Assembly: GCF_042685265.1 (NCBI RefSeq)
Contig: NZ_JBHUMX010000041.1
DNA: 64,000 nt
Source: Oceanobacillus_B kapialis
GTDB lineage: Bacteria > Bacillota > Bacilli > Bacillales > Amphibacillaceae
Reading direction: 5' to 3' (one strand)
The position numbers and the translations under genes were made by a program. Shown piece by piece: positions 9,101 to 17,104 of the stretch; the stretch's first letter is position 1; every line of letters starts with the position of its first letter. The notes beneath the pieces are model-generated. The model did no database searches. It worked only from the letters and a program-made list of their open reading frames with translations, and had not been told where the DNA came from.

Positions 9101-10495
9101 TTGGCAGATACTATACGTGTAATGAACCCCGCAACAGGAGAACTCATAAAAGAAATTAATAAATTTACTGAAGAGGAAGTAACCGAAACACTTCGTAAAG
9201 GGAAGGAGAGCTTTTCTTCCTGGAAAAAAGTGAACGCGCATGAACGTGCCCGTCTTTTACAGGCATGGGCCACGAAATTGCATGAAAACCAACAAGAAAT
9301 TGCAGAACTCATGACGTTAGAAAACGGAAAACCCTTGAAGGAATCACAGGGAGAGGTTGCCTATGCAGCAAGCTTCATTGAATGGTATGCAGAAGAAGCG
9401 AAACGTGTATACGGCAGGACAATCCCTGCTCATACGGAGTCGAAACGAATCATTGTGCAAAAAGAGCCTGTCGGATTAGTAGCAGCTATCACGCCATGGA
9501 ATTTCCCTGCAGCTATGATGACCCGAAAAGCCGCACCTGCCTTGGCAGCAGGCTGTACCTTTGTCGTAAAACCAGCATCGGAAACACCGCTTTCTGGTAT
9601 TAAAGTCATTGAACTGGCACATGAGGCCGGCATCCCGGAAGACGTGATCCAGTATGTCACAGGCTCAGGAAGTGACATTGGGAAGCTATTTACCGAAAGT
9701 GAATATGTACGCAAGATTACGTTCACTGGCTCTACTTCTGTCGGCAAAAAGCTCATTGAGGGCAGCGCCAGCACGGTGAAAAATGCGACAATGGAGCTTG
9801 GTGGACATGCACCACTGATTGTGGCAAAAGATGCAGACCTAGACCTGGCAGCAAAGCAAACCGTTGCGACCAAATTCCGTAATGCAGGCCAAACCTGTGT
9901 GAGCGCCAACCGCATCCTTGTCCATGAAGATGTAGTCGATGCATTTGCAGAAAAACTGGTAGAAGAAACAAGCAAGCTGAAAGTCGGCAATGGTCTAGAG
10001 GACGATGTTGCTATCGGTCCAGTGATTAACGAAGATGGCTATGATAAAATTGTCGCTCATGTCAAAGATGCGAAGCAAAAGGGTGCCGAGGTCTTGCTTG
10101 GTGATGCCTATGATGCAGACCAGGAAAAAGGCTACTTCTTCGTCCATCCCACTGTTCTAAAAAACGTGACAACCGATATGGATATCATGCATGAAGAAAC
10201 GTTTGGCCCGGTCGCTCCTATTACGAGCTTCAAAGAGATTGATGAAGCGATCGAGATTGCCAATGACACCCCATTTGGTCTAGCAGCCTATTACTTTACG
10301 AACAACTATAAAACAGGCACCTATTTAAGTGAACAGCTTGAATATGGCATTCTGGGCTGGAATGATGGCGGCCCGTCTGCTGCACACGCGCCATTTGGTG
10401 GCTTAAAGGAAAGTGGACTTGGACGTGAAGGCGGACTTGAAGGAATCGAACCATATTTAGAAACGAAGTATATTTCGATTGGTGATTTTGAATAA
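9101..10495 (+). CDS. gabD: Succinate-semialdehyde dehydrogenase (NAD(P)+)
   Basis: Aldehyde dehydrogenase superfamily, 464 residues, oxidising succinic semialdehyde to succinate in GABA breakdown. Motifs: TPWNFPAAM in the cofactor fold, FTGSTSVGK, catalytic Glu in MELGGHAP and catalytic Cys in GQTCVSANR, then the GabD-like SAAHAPFGGLKESGLGREGG. The start is a TTG at 9101 with AAAGGAG 9 nt upstream; no better ATG exists near it. No GABA transaminase is adjacent, so the exact aldehyde substrate rests on similarity. Confidence 0.88.
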   Translation: MADTIRVMNPATGELIKEINKFTEEEVTETLRKGKESFSSWKKVNAHERARLLQAWATKLHENQQEIAELMTLENGKPLKESQGEVAYAASFIEWYAEEAKRVYGRTIPAHTESKRIIVQKEPVGLVAAITPWNFPAAMMTRKAAPALAAGCTFVVKPASETPLSGIKVIELAHEAGIPEDVIQYVTGSGSDIGKLFTESEYVRKITFTGSTSVGKKLIEGSASTVKNATMELGGHAPLIVAKDADLDLAAKQTVATKFRNAGQTCVSANRILVHEDVVDAFAEKLVEETSKLKVGNGLEDDVAIGPVINEDGYDKIVAHVKDAKQKGAEVLLGDAYDADQEKGYFFVHPTVLKNVTTDMDIMHEETFGPVAPITSFKEIDEAIEIANDTPFGLAAYYFTNNYKTGTYLSEQLEYGILGWNDGGPSAAHAPFGGLKESGLGREGGLEGIEPYLETKYISIGDFE

Positions 10496-10585
10496 GAGTT
10501 GGTAGCGGTTGGTGAATCGAGATGATCTAAAAGTGAATCGTTAACTTCCTCATTAAAACTGTTTCACAGTATAATAAAAAAACAA

Positions 10586-10628
10586 ACCCAAGCCTTGGCT
10601 ACTACAATCAGCCCAGGCTTGGGTCTTT
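10586..10628. terminator. Convergent terminator between gabD and namZ
   Basis: ACCCAAGCC and GGCTTGGGT form a strong stem with A-run and T-run flanks (AAAAAAAC on one side, TCTTTT on the other), so it can serve both converging genes. Confidence 0.85.
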
Positions 10629-12469
10629 TAATGCTGTAAATCGAGGACGATGCGTGACGAAAAGGCTGGCGTTTCATATTCCACTGTTTCATCCACATGT
10701 AACGCCACCACAATATCCCCGTCCTGCCTAAAGTAATCTATCTCAGAAATAACGGGGCTATTACTTACTTGGATAGTTCCTCCATCAGGATCTAATTCTC
10801 CTTGTATGGCACCATACGGTATTTTAATCAATAGGCGGTCCGTTTCTCTTTCCAGTTCATAATTCGTTGTCGTTTTATTGAGATCAAGCACGATGCGGGA
10901 ATAGCTGGGATGAACCCCATATCGGATATTTTCTAAAGCTGGCGTAGAAATAACAGCTTGGCGTTCGGCCGTAAGCTCCTCATACGTTGCGTATAGTGTT
11001 CCCGTTCCATCTTCTTCTGCGGTAAAAGTACCCTCCTCTACATGACCAGAGATTCCCTCAACTTCCCACGACACTGCTTCTTCTGAGATCTGCATTCTCT
11101 CTCCATTCTTCGTATATCCTTTTACCGTTAAATCGACTGGTTCTCCTGGTGCTGCAGATAAATCCAGCGGAAAGATACCGAGCACTGGTAGACCTTTATA
11201 AGGTTTAGCCCCTTTTGGATATGGTCCATATAGTAAATAATTGTTACGTACCTTTTTTACCCACCGCTGTTGTTCGTCCTCCCATGATTGCATAATCTCA
11301 GAAACTGGTTGGTTCTCCAGGATCATCCCAGGTACCTCTGTGCTGCCAATTAGGTTCGTATAGCTTTCTGTCATATCAAATTCCTCAGGATTCTGGTCTC
11401 GCATTGCATCCACTAAATGTAAGCCCAAGGCTACTAGATTAATAGCGGAAGGATCCTCGATATGCACCTGCACCCCCGCTACTCGCTCCCCTTGATACTT
11501 CCCAAACATGGGGGTGTAATAGGCTGGACGGAAATTTACGCCGGCAAGATCACGGCTTTTCATCTCCTCCGCAAGTGCTTCTGCATCAATCCACGGGGCT
11601 CCTACTTGTTCAAATGGCTTTGTGGTCCCAAGTCCTGTTGAAAGTGTGGTATCATCAACAAGTTCTGTGCCAGCATATAGATAGGCTGATTCCTGTGTGG
11701 GAATATTGGGAGATGGCTGTACCCATGGAAGGCCCGTATCTTCAAAATGCATGTCCCGTTTCCAGCCCTTCATTTTTGCCACCTTTAAATTAACTCCCAT
11801 GCTATATTCATGGTTCCACATGGTTGCCAGCTCGCCTGGTGTCATCCCGTGACGTACAGGCAGGAGGAATCTTCCCATAAAGCTCACAGCATCCTCTGAA
11901 CGGAGTGGTCCTTCTACACGCTCCCCGCCGATCGGATTTGGTCGGTCCAGTACAATTACTTCTTTATCCATCTCCCCTGCTGCTTCCATAGCAAATCCTA
12001 GTGTGTAAATGTACGTGTAGACATTTGAGCCGATGTCTTGAATATCGAATAAAAGTACATCCACTTCTTCTAACATTTCTTCTGTTGGCTTCCAAGTCGA
12101 ACCATACAGGCTGTATACTGGCAGTCCAGTTTCCTCGTCAATATAAGATTCTACATATTCGCCAGCCTCCTGGTCTCCTCTTATTCCATGTTCCGCACCA
12201 AATAAAGCGGTCAAATTAACGTCAGGATGCTCATACAGTAAATCAATGGTACTGTTCAGTTCCCGGTCCACGCCGGTCGGATTTGTGATCAGCCCGACCC
12301 GCTTTCCTTCGAGCCAATCTAAATGATCTTCTATTAACACTTCTACCCCGGGCTTTACGTTAGCTTTTTTCTTCTGCTTTTGCTTTGCTTCCACACCATC
12401 GTTACTCCCAGCTGTGAAAAGACTTGCGACTAACATAAAACAAAGCACGAGCATAAAACGTCGTTTCAT
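10628..12469 (-). CDS. namZ: Exo-beta-N-acetylmuramidase NamZ (DUF1343), secreted
   Basis: A 613-residue exported enzyme of the YbbC/NamZ family, which removes MurNAc from the non-reducing ends of peptidoglycan fragments. A signal peptide (about 1-28) precedes the catalytic region (about 40-400) with GLITNPTGV, the family motif FGAEHGIRG, DIQDIGSNVYTYIYT and VLDRPNPIGG. The C-terminal 200 residues add a beta-rich part and an AMIN-like segment with paired YSRIVLDL/SSRIVLDL phrases, possibly wall binding. It is the last gene of a chitobiose-type PTS operon, beginning about 20 nt after the IIA stop with AGGAGGGA before the ATG. That context is unlike the YbbC-MurQ-NagZ cluster of B. subtilis. 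Confidence 0.9.
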   Translation of the reverse strand: MKRRFMLVLCFMLVASLFTAGSNDGVEAKQKQKKKANVKPGVEVLIEDHLDWLEGKRVGLITNPTGVDRELNSTIDLLYEHPDVNLTALFGAEHGIRGDQEAGEYVESYIDEETGLPVYSLYGSTWKPTEEMLEEVDVLLFDIQDIGSNVYTYIYTLGFAMEAAGEMDKEVIVLDRPNPIGGERVEGPLRSEDAVSFMGRFLLPVRHGMTPGELATMWNHEYSMGVNLKVAKMKGWKRDMHFEDTGLPWVQPSPNIPTQESAYLYAGTELVDDTTLSTGLGTTKPFEQVGAPWIDAEALAEEMKSRDLAGVNFRPAYYTPMFGKYQGERVAGVQVHIEDPSAINLVALGLHLVDAMRDQNPEEFDMTESYTNLIGSTEVPGMILENQPVSEIMQSWEDEQQRWVKKVRNNYLLYGPYPKGAKPYKGLPVLGIFPLDLSAAPGEPVDLTVKGYTKNGERMQISEEAVSWEVEGISGHVEEGTFTAEEDGTGTLYATYEELTAERQAVISTPALENIRYGVHPSYSRIVLDLNKTTTNYELERETDRLLIKIPYGAIQGELDPDGGTIQVSNSPVISEIDYFRQDGDIVVALHVDETVEYETPAFSSRIVLDLQH

Positions 12470-12489
12470 CCAATCCCTCCTCAGGTAAG

Positions 12490-12840
12490 CTAGTCATCCG
12501 TTGGCTTTAGCCATTGTTCCACTTTTTGTTCAAGCTCATGCTGTCTTTTATACAAGTGAATCATTTCGGTTATTAGGGTTTGTTCGGACATCACCGTCAT
12601 TAGATGGTCTTGTGCATGCACGAGAATCACTGGCAATACGCCAAGCTTTTCCTGTGCCTCCTCTTGAATAAAGGATGTTTGTACTTTATGTGCTTTTAAT
12701 AATTCCTCGGAGGCTTCTTTTAACATGTCTTCTGTGCTGGAGAAATTACCTGCTCTCCCTTCTTCTAAGGTTTTGTGTAAGATTCCCTTGGCGTTGCCTG
12801 CATGCAAGATGATTTGCATGGATAAATTATCTACGTTCAT
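12490..12840 (-). CDS. PTS lactose/cellobiose-family IIA component
   Basis: Phosphocarrier protein of a PTS permease, 116 residues, a trimeric helical bundle in this family. The phosphorylatable His is in VHAQDHLM (His75, with His79 nearby). It overlaps the end of the deacetylase gene by 14 bp, so the two are likely co-translated. Together with the IIB and IIC genes upstream it completes one transporter; cellobiose, chitobiose and similar disaccharides are the usual substrates. Confidence 0.92.
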   Translation of the reverse strand: MNVDNLSMQIILHAGNAKGILHKTLEEGRAGNFSSTEDMLKEASEELLKAHKVQTSFIQEEAQEKLGVLPVILVHAQDHLMTVMSEQTLITEMIHLYKRQHELEQKVEQWLKPTDD

Positions 12841-13585
12841 GTGCTATTCCCCCAAAATGTATCAGCTCAATTGATTCGGCCTGAAGAAGGCGTTTCACAT
12901 TTTCATCTGTTAAAAGTGTAAGCTCCTTCATCCTTACGTCTGTATAACTGCTTCTTTCTAGCAGCCATGTGTCCAAAAACGCAGGGTGACACATGATTTC
13001 CGTCACCCCTTCTTTGGTCGAGGTAAGCACGTCTTGCAAAAATGAAAACTGCACATTTTCTTCCCCGTAAAAGTCATGGCATAGATAATCTGGACATTGG
13101 ACATTCTCCCACCTCTTCTCAGAAAAGGAGCGGACTGGTAATTGATAAGCTTCAGCTACTTCAAGAACCGCCTCAAGCGCTTGAGGAATATGCACATGCT
13201 GGTGATGATGGCTGTCTATATGTGTAACAGGTGGATGCCATTGTAAAAGCAATTCAAGCTGGGCGATTAATTCGGCTTTGATGTCCTCTTTTTTAGCTGT
13301 GTTTTTTAAGTCCTCCCCTTTTAAAAAGGCCCCTTCCTTATCTACTAAGCTTGGAACAGCGCCAGACACTGGTCGCCCAGCATCCAGCACAAAATGTAAA
13401 CCGACACCTAAATTTGGGTGTTGGCGTGCAAGTTCAAGAGCCTCTTTGGAAAAAGGCGTGTTGACCATGGCCGTGGTGCTAGTTACAAGGCCGAATTGAT
13501 GAGCATAAAGTATACCCGCTGTCACACCTGGTGTCATCCCGAAATCGTCGGCATTGATGATGACTTGCTTTTTGGCTCGCTTCAT
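12827..13585 (-). CDS. chbG: ChbG/YdjC-family carbohydrate deacetylase
   Basis: A 252-residue metal-dependent deacetylase. Metal and catalytic motifs are NADDFGMT (N terminus), HIDSHHHQHV (mid) and EIMCHPAF (C-terminal half). In E. coli, ChbG removes one acetyl group from chitobiose 6-phosphate so the product can be hydrolysed by the GH4 enzyme. The same pairing exists here (GH4, IIA, IIB and IIC alongside), which supports an N-acetylated disaccharide substrate. It lies 7 nt after the IIC stop and overlaps the IIA start. Confidence 0.87.
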   Translation of the reverse strand: MKRAKKQVIINADDFGMTPGVTAGILYAHQFGLVTSTTAMVNTPFSKEALELARQHPNLGVGLHFVLDAGRPVSGAVPSLVDKEGAFLKGEDLKNTAKKEDIKAELIAQLELLLQWHPPVTHIDSHHHQHVHIPQALEAVLEVAEAYQLPVRSFSEKRWENVQCPDYLCHDFYGEENVQFSFLQDVLTSTKEGVTEIMCHPAFLDTWLLERSSYTDVRMKELTLLTDENVKRLLQAESIELIHFGGIAHERR

Positions 13586-13592
13586 GTGCGTG

Positions 13593-14876
13593 TTAGACCT
13601 CCTCTTCCTTAGACGCTGCTACTGCTTCATGCTGCTTTTCTTCTGCCAGAAGCTGTTTATCATACATTTTAAAGAATGGGAAATAGATAAACATGGCGAC
13701 CGCGATATTCACGAGCATCAGAACGCCCCCTCGCCAATCACCGGTTGTAAAAATACCTGATAGCGGTGGTGGCGTCGTCCATGGCACAATCACATATGGT
13801 TTCCCTACTAAACCAATCGACATGGAGAAATACGTGATGATACCGACTGCAAGTGGTGCTAAAATAAACGGAATAATTAATAATGGGTTCATTACGACAG
13901 GTGCGCCAAAGATGACTGGCTCACTAATATTAAAAATACTCGCTCCAATCGACCCTCGGCCAAGTCCTTTTAAGTGTTTGGATTTTGCTAAAAACAGAAA
14001 CAACAGGGTAAGTGCCAGCGCCATCCCAGAGCCGCCGACTGCCCACCAAATCGCCATATAAGGCTGCCCTACGATATGTGGCAGTTCTTCTCCTGCTCGC
14101 TGTGCTGCAATGTTTTCATCTGTCAGACTATACCAAATTGGTGCCATCACACTTGCTACAACGGAAATACCATGAATCCCAAACGACCAAAGTAAATGAA
14201 TAAGTAAAATGGCAATCATCGCGCCCCAGAAGCTGCTGCCAAGCATTTGCAATGGTTCACGAAGCACCGCTCCCACGATACCGTGTAGCGATAAATCCCA
14301 AGTTGAACGAAGTAAAAGGTCGACACCCCATACCAGGGTAATAATTACGAATCCAGGAATTAATGCCGTAAATGCTCGCCACACAGAAGGTGGTACACTG
14401 TCTGGCATGCGAATGACAATATTTCGCTGTTCAAAGAATCGAAAAACTTCTACGGTGAAAATTGCTAATAAGATGGCGATAAACAGTCCTTCGCTTCCCA
14501 TTAAATTAAGAGGAATGTTTCCTTCTTCAGTCAGCGGTGTTGCCACAAAGAATGCTGCCGTACTTAATACCCCTGCCGACAGTCCATCCATGCCGTAGCT
14601 TTTGGCTAAGCTATACGCGATGGCAAAAACAGCGATAAGACCAAGCAAACCAAACGTAGCATCCACCGGAATACTAAGCGTCGCTGCAAAAGGTGCCATA
14701 AATTCTTGCCATGGTTTGTATGGTGGTGAAGAAATGATTAAAAAAATACTTCCAATGATCAACAACGGCATAACGGAAATAATCCCATCTCGAATTGCTT
14801 TCAAGTGGCGCTGCTCCGCCATCCTTCCAGCTACAGGCATGAAATAACGTTCCATAAATGCTTGAAACCCCTTCAT
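13593..14876 (-). CDS. PTS lactose/cellobiose-family IIC permease
   Basis: Membrane permease of 427 residues with about ten hydrophobic segments. It opens with the family-like N terminus of a short amphipathic helix, then GRMAEQRHLKAIRDG. The conserved SEPVIFGAPVVMNP region, including the substrate-site Glu, is in the C-terminal half. The start at 14876 lies about 22 nt after IIB and has a GGGGAGAAGG-type binding site. Adjacent IIA and IIB genes complete the transporter. Confidence 0.93.
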   Translation of the reverse strand: MKGFQAFMERYFMPVAGRMAEQRHLKAIRDGIISVMPLLIIGSIFLIISSPPYKPWQEFMAPFAATLSIPVDATFGLLGLIAVFAIAYSLAKSYGMDGLSAGVLSTAAFFVATPLTEEGNIPLNLMGSEGLFIAILLAIFTVEVFRFFEQRNIVIRMPDSVPPSVWRAFTALIPGFVIITLVWGVDLLLRSTWDLSLHGIVGAVLREPLQMLGSSFWGAMIAILLIHLLWSFGIHGISVVASVMAPIWYSLTDENIAAQRAGEELPHIVGQPYMAIWWAVGGSGMALALTLLFLFLAKSKHLKGLGRGSIGASIFNISEPVIFGAPVVMNPLLIIPFILAPLAVGIITYFSMSIGLVGKPYVIVPWTTPPPLSGIFTTGDWRGGVLMLVNIAVAMFIYFPFFKMYDKQLLAEEKQHEAVAASKEEEV

Positions 14877-14898
14877 TGACCTTCTCCCCTTTGTTACT

Positions 14899-15201
14899 TT
14901 ATTTTTGTAATGCTAATGCTTGCTCCAGCACTTTCTTCCCATCCAGTGTGCCATATGCCTTCATATCAATAATCGCAATCGGGACCCCCGCTTCCTCAGC
15001 TTGCTTAAATAACGCGTTCTTCTTGTAGCGTATTTGTGGTCCTAGTAATAGCACATCTGCTGTTGCTAACTGCTTTTCGATATCATCTACGGAATGTGCC
15101 TCAATGACCGCATCAATCGATTGATTCGCAGCTTCCTGATTCATTTTTTTCACGAGTAGACTTGTACTCATTCCCAGTGCACATAGCAGTGTGATTTTCA
15201 T
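14899..15201 (-). CDS. PTS lactose/cellobiose-family IIB component
   Basis: A 100-residue phosphotransfer domain with the active-site Cys in CALGMSTSLLV near the N terminus. The start is placed at 15201 (MKITLL) because GGGAGGTG lies 5 nt before it; the frame is open 15 nt further upstream but without a better site. It follows the GH4 stop directly, and the binding site falls in the 14-nt gap. Confidence 0.92.
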   Translation of the reverse strand: MKITLLCALGMSTSLLVKKMNQEAANQSIDAVIEAHSVDDIEKQLATADVLLLGPQIRYKKNALFKQAEEAGVPIAIIDMKAYGTLDGKKVLEQALALQK

Positions 15202-15215
15202 GTGTTCACCTCCCA

Positions 15216-16526
15216 TTATTGGATCGACATTGTTTTCCAGTTAAGGTACGGTTCGTTTACGGCCAGCATGTCCGCTAGAATCTCCTTTGCCTTCTCAGCT
15301 GATGGGATAAGCGGATGGAGGGTGAGTGCTTGAAGAGCGATCCCCTCATTTCCTGTCACAGCAGCTTCCACCGTCAATTCTTCATATGCTTTTACCACTT
15401 GCAGAAGCCCTCGAATTTGTGGGGGTGGCTCTTTTATTTGTAAAGGTGTGATTTGATGGTTTTCCACAACGCAATTCACTTCCACACAAACATCATTTGG
15501 CAGGCAGGAAATCGCCCCATTGTTGCGGACATTTACCGTATGAACCCGTTGTGCATTTAAATGAATATCCCGGATCAGTTGGACAGCTGCCTCGGAATAA
15601 TAGGCGCCACCTCGTTGTTCTAATGCTTTTGGCTTTTCATTTAACGATGGATTTTGATAGAGTTCAAAAAGCTCCTGTTCCACTTTTTTCACTTGATCTG
15701 CCCTTGTCTCATTGCGTTCAAGCTCCAACTGCTGTTGTTCCAAAATCGTATCTGTCTGGTAGTAATACTTGTGATAGCCACAAGGAATGGCTCCAAGGGA
15801 CTGCAAAAAGCCCAGGTCCCAGCCAAAGTCAGGTATATTGGCCGCCTCATAAGTGGACGATTTCCCTGTCAAAATATCGTTCAGATGCGACTGCCCTTTT
15901 ACATACAAATCTGTAATCCATATGAGGTGATTGATTCCGATAAAGTTGATGCGCACGTCATCGACTGTTACGTCATACGTTTTGGCGAACCTTTTATAAT
16001 AATTAATTGGGTTATTACATAGACCAACCACTTTGACCGTTGAATGTTTTAACACCGCTTCTGTAACAATGCCTGCTGGATTTGTAAAATTTAAGAGCCA
16101 GGCATCTGGGGCAAGCTCTTCGATATCCTTACAAATACTCAAGATGACAGGGATGGTTCGAAGGGCTTTCATAAAACCTCCTGCACCTGTGGTTTCCTGG
16201 CCGATCACCCCATGTTTAATGGAGATGTATTCATCATGTCGGCGCATGGCTAATTGTCCAACCCGTATCTGTGTGATGACATACGATGCATCCTGAATTG
16301 CTGCCCGTCTATCCAACGTAGCGACAATCCGAATATCCTTCCCTGACTTTTCCACCATGCGTTTGGTTAAGGCTGCCATAATCTGAAGTTTCCGATCACC
16401 CTCTGGAATATCTACCAGCCATATCTCCTTTACTGGGAGAGTTTCTGCTTCTGCAAGTAACCCTTCAACCAGCTCTGGTGTATAGGAGGAACCCCCACCA
16501 ATTACTGCTATTTTGATAGATTCCAT
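15216..16526 (-). CDS. 6-phospho-beta-glucosidase, GH4 (LicH/ChbF type)
   Basis: NAD- and metal-dependent glycosidase that splits phosphorylated disaccharides after PTS uptake. The 436 residues begin MESIKIAVIGGGSSYTPEL, a Rossmann start typical of GH4. Further motifs are the metal-binding GLCNNPI and GINHLIWI. The start at 16526 is chosen for AAAGGAG 7 nt upstream; the open frame continues 120 nt further without support. First gene of the PTS operon. Whether it prefers glucosides, chitobiose or a MurNAc-containing sugar cannot be read from sequence. Confidence 0.92.
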   Translation of the reverse strand: MESIKIAVIGGGSSYTPELVEGLLAEAETLPVKEIWLVDIPEGDRKLQIMAALTKRMVEKSGKDIRIVATLDRRAAIQDASYVITQIRVGQLAMRRHDEYISIKHGVIGQETTGAGGFMKALRTIPVILSICKDIEELAPDAWLLNFTNPAGIVTEAVLKHSTVKVVGLCNNPINYYKRFAKTYDVTVDDVRINFIGINHLIWITDLYVKGQSHLNDILTGKSSTYEAANIPDFGWDLGFLQSLGAIPCGYHKYYYQTDTILEQQQLELERNETRADQVKKVEQELFELYQNPSLNEKPKALEQRGGAYYSEAAVQLIRDIHLNAQRVHTVNVRNNGAISCLPNDVCVEVNCVVENHQITPLQIKEPPPQIRGLLQVVKAYEELTVEAAVTGNEGIALQALTLHPLIPSAEKAKEILADMLAVNEPYLNWKTMSIQ

Positions 16527-16648
16527 CGAGTCACTCCTTTCTTTTAACAGGTTGTATTCATTATATTCTGTTAAATGGAGCACTTGCATATATTCTTTTT
16601 CCATTGTCAACGGTAAAAAGGTAGTTGGTAATGAGGCACTATACAAAT

Positions 16649-16697
16649 AAGCACTGCCCTTGCCTTAAAAATAAAATGGTTTCGGGTAGTGCTTTTT
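16649..16697 (+). terminator. Hairpin in the leader between regulator and GH4
   Basis: AAGCACTGCCC pairs with GGGTAGTGCTT, followed on the plus strand by TTTTTG. The T-run is good on plus and poor on minus, yet no plus-strand gene ends here. It may be a regulatory hairpin in the PTS operon leader or an orphan terminator. The rest of 16527-17104 holds only the inverted-repeat element listed separately. Confidence 0.45.
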
Positions 16698-16838
16698 GTA
16701 ATAAACGTTTTACTCAACTTTCGCATGAAGAAAATAAACTTCCCCCCATATATGACGAGGAGGTAGTGCAATAAGATTCTCTCCTTGCCATGTGCGTTAA
16801 CTTTAACGTTGGTTAATTGCTGCTCTAACTTTAAAACA

Positions 16839-16981
16839 CCACTCTCTTAACACCGCAGATGGAATATACTACGCTTTCCGTGGGCGAGTGTCGAGCCTCC
16901 TCGGACTTTGCAGTCCTCCGGGGTCTCGCCGATCTCTTTCTTCCCACTGGAGTCTACGTATATTCCATCTGCTAATGAGAG
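16839..16981. repeat. Intergenic element with 15-bp perfect terminal inverted repeats
   Basis: GCAGATGGAATATAC (16855-16869) is exactly mirrored by GTATATTCCATCTGC (16958-16972), and the complementarity continues loosely outward (ACTCTCTTAA / TAATGAGAGT). The interior is GC-rich and itself partly self-complementary (GGGCGAGTGTCGAGCC ... GGGTCTCGCCGATC). There is no ORF inside. It resembles a MITE or a large REP-like hairpin. Confidence 0.7.
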
Positions 16982-17104
16982 TAGAATCAGCGTTGATCCG
17001 TAACTATTTGTCCCGCCTTAACTGGCGGGAAGACCCCACTTCAAGAATGCGGGAAGCATGTCAGCTTTCGTGGAAGGGAGGGGGATTAGCAATACCTCTT
17101 TAGG

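Noticed and set aside
13693..14847. Several plus-strand ORFs of 63-129 codons
   Set aside because: Antisense shadows of the IIC permease gene.
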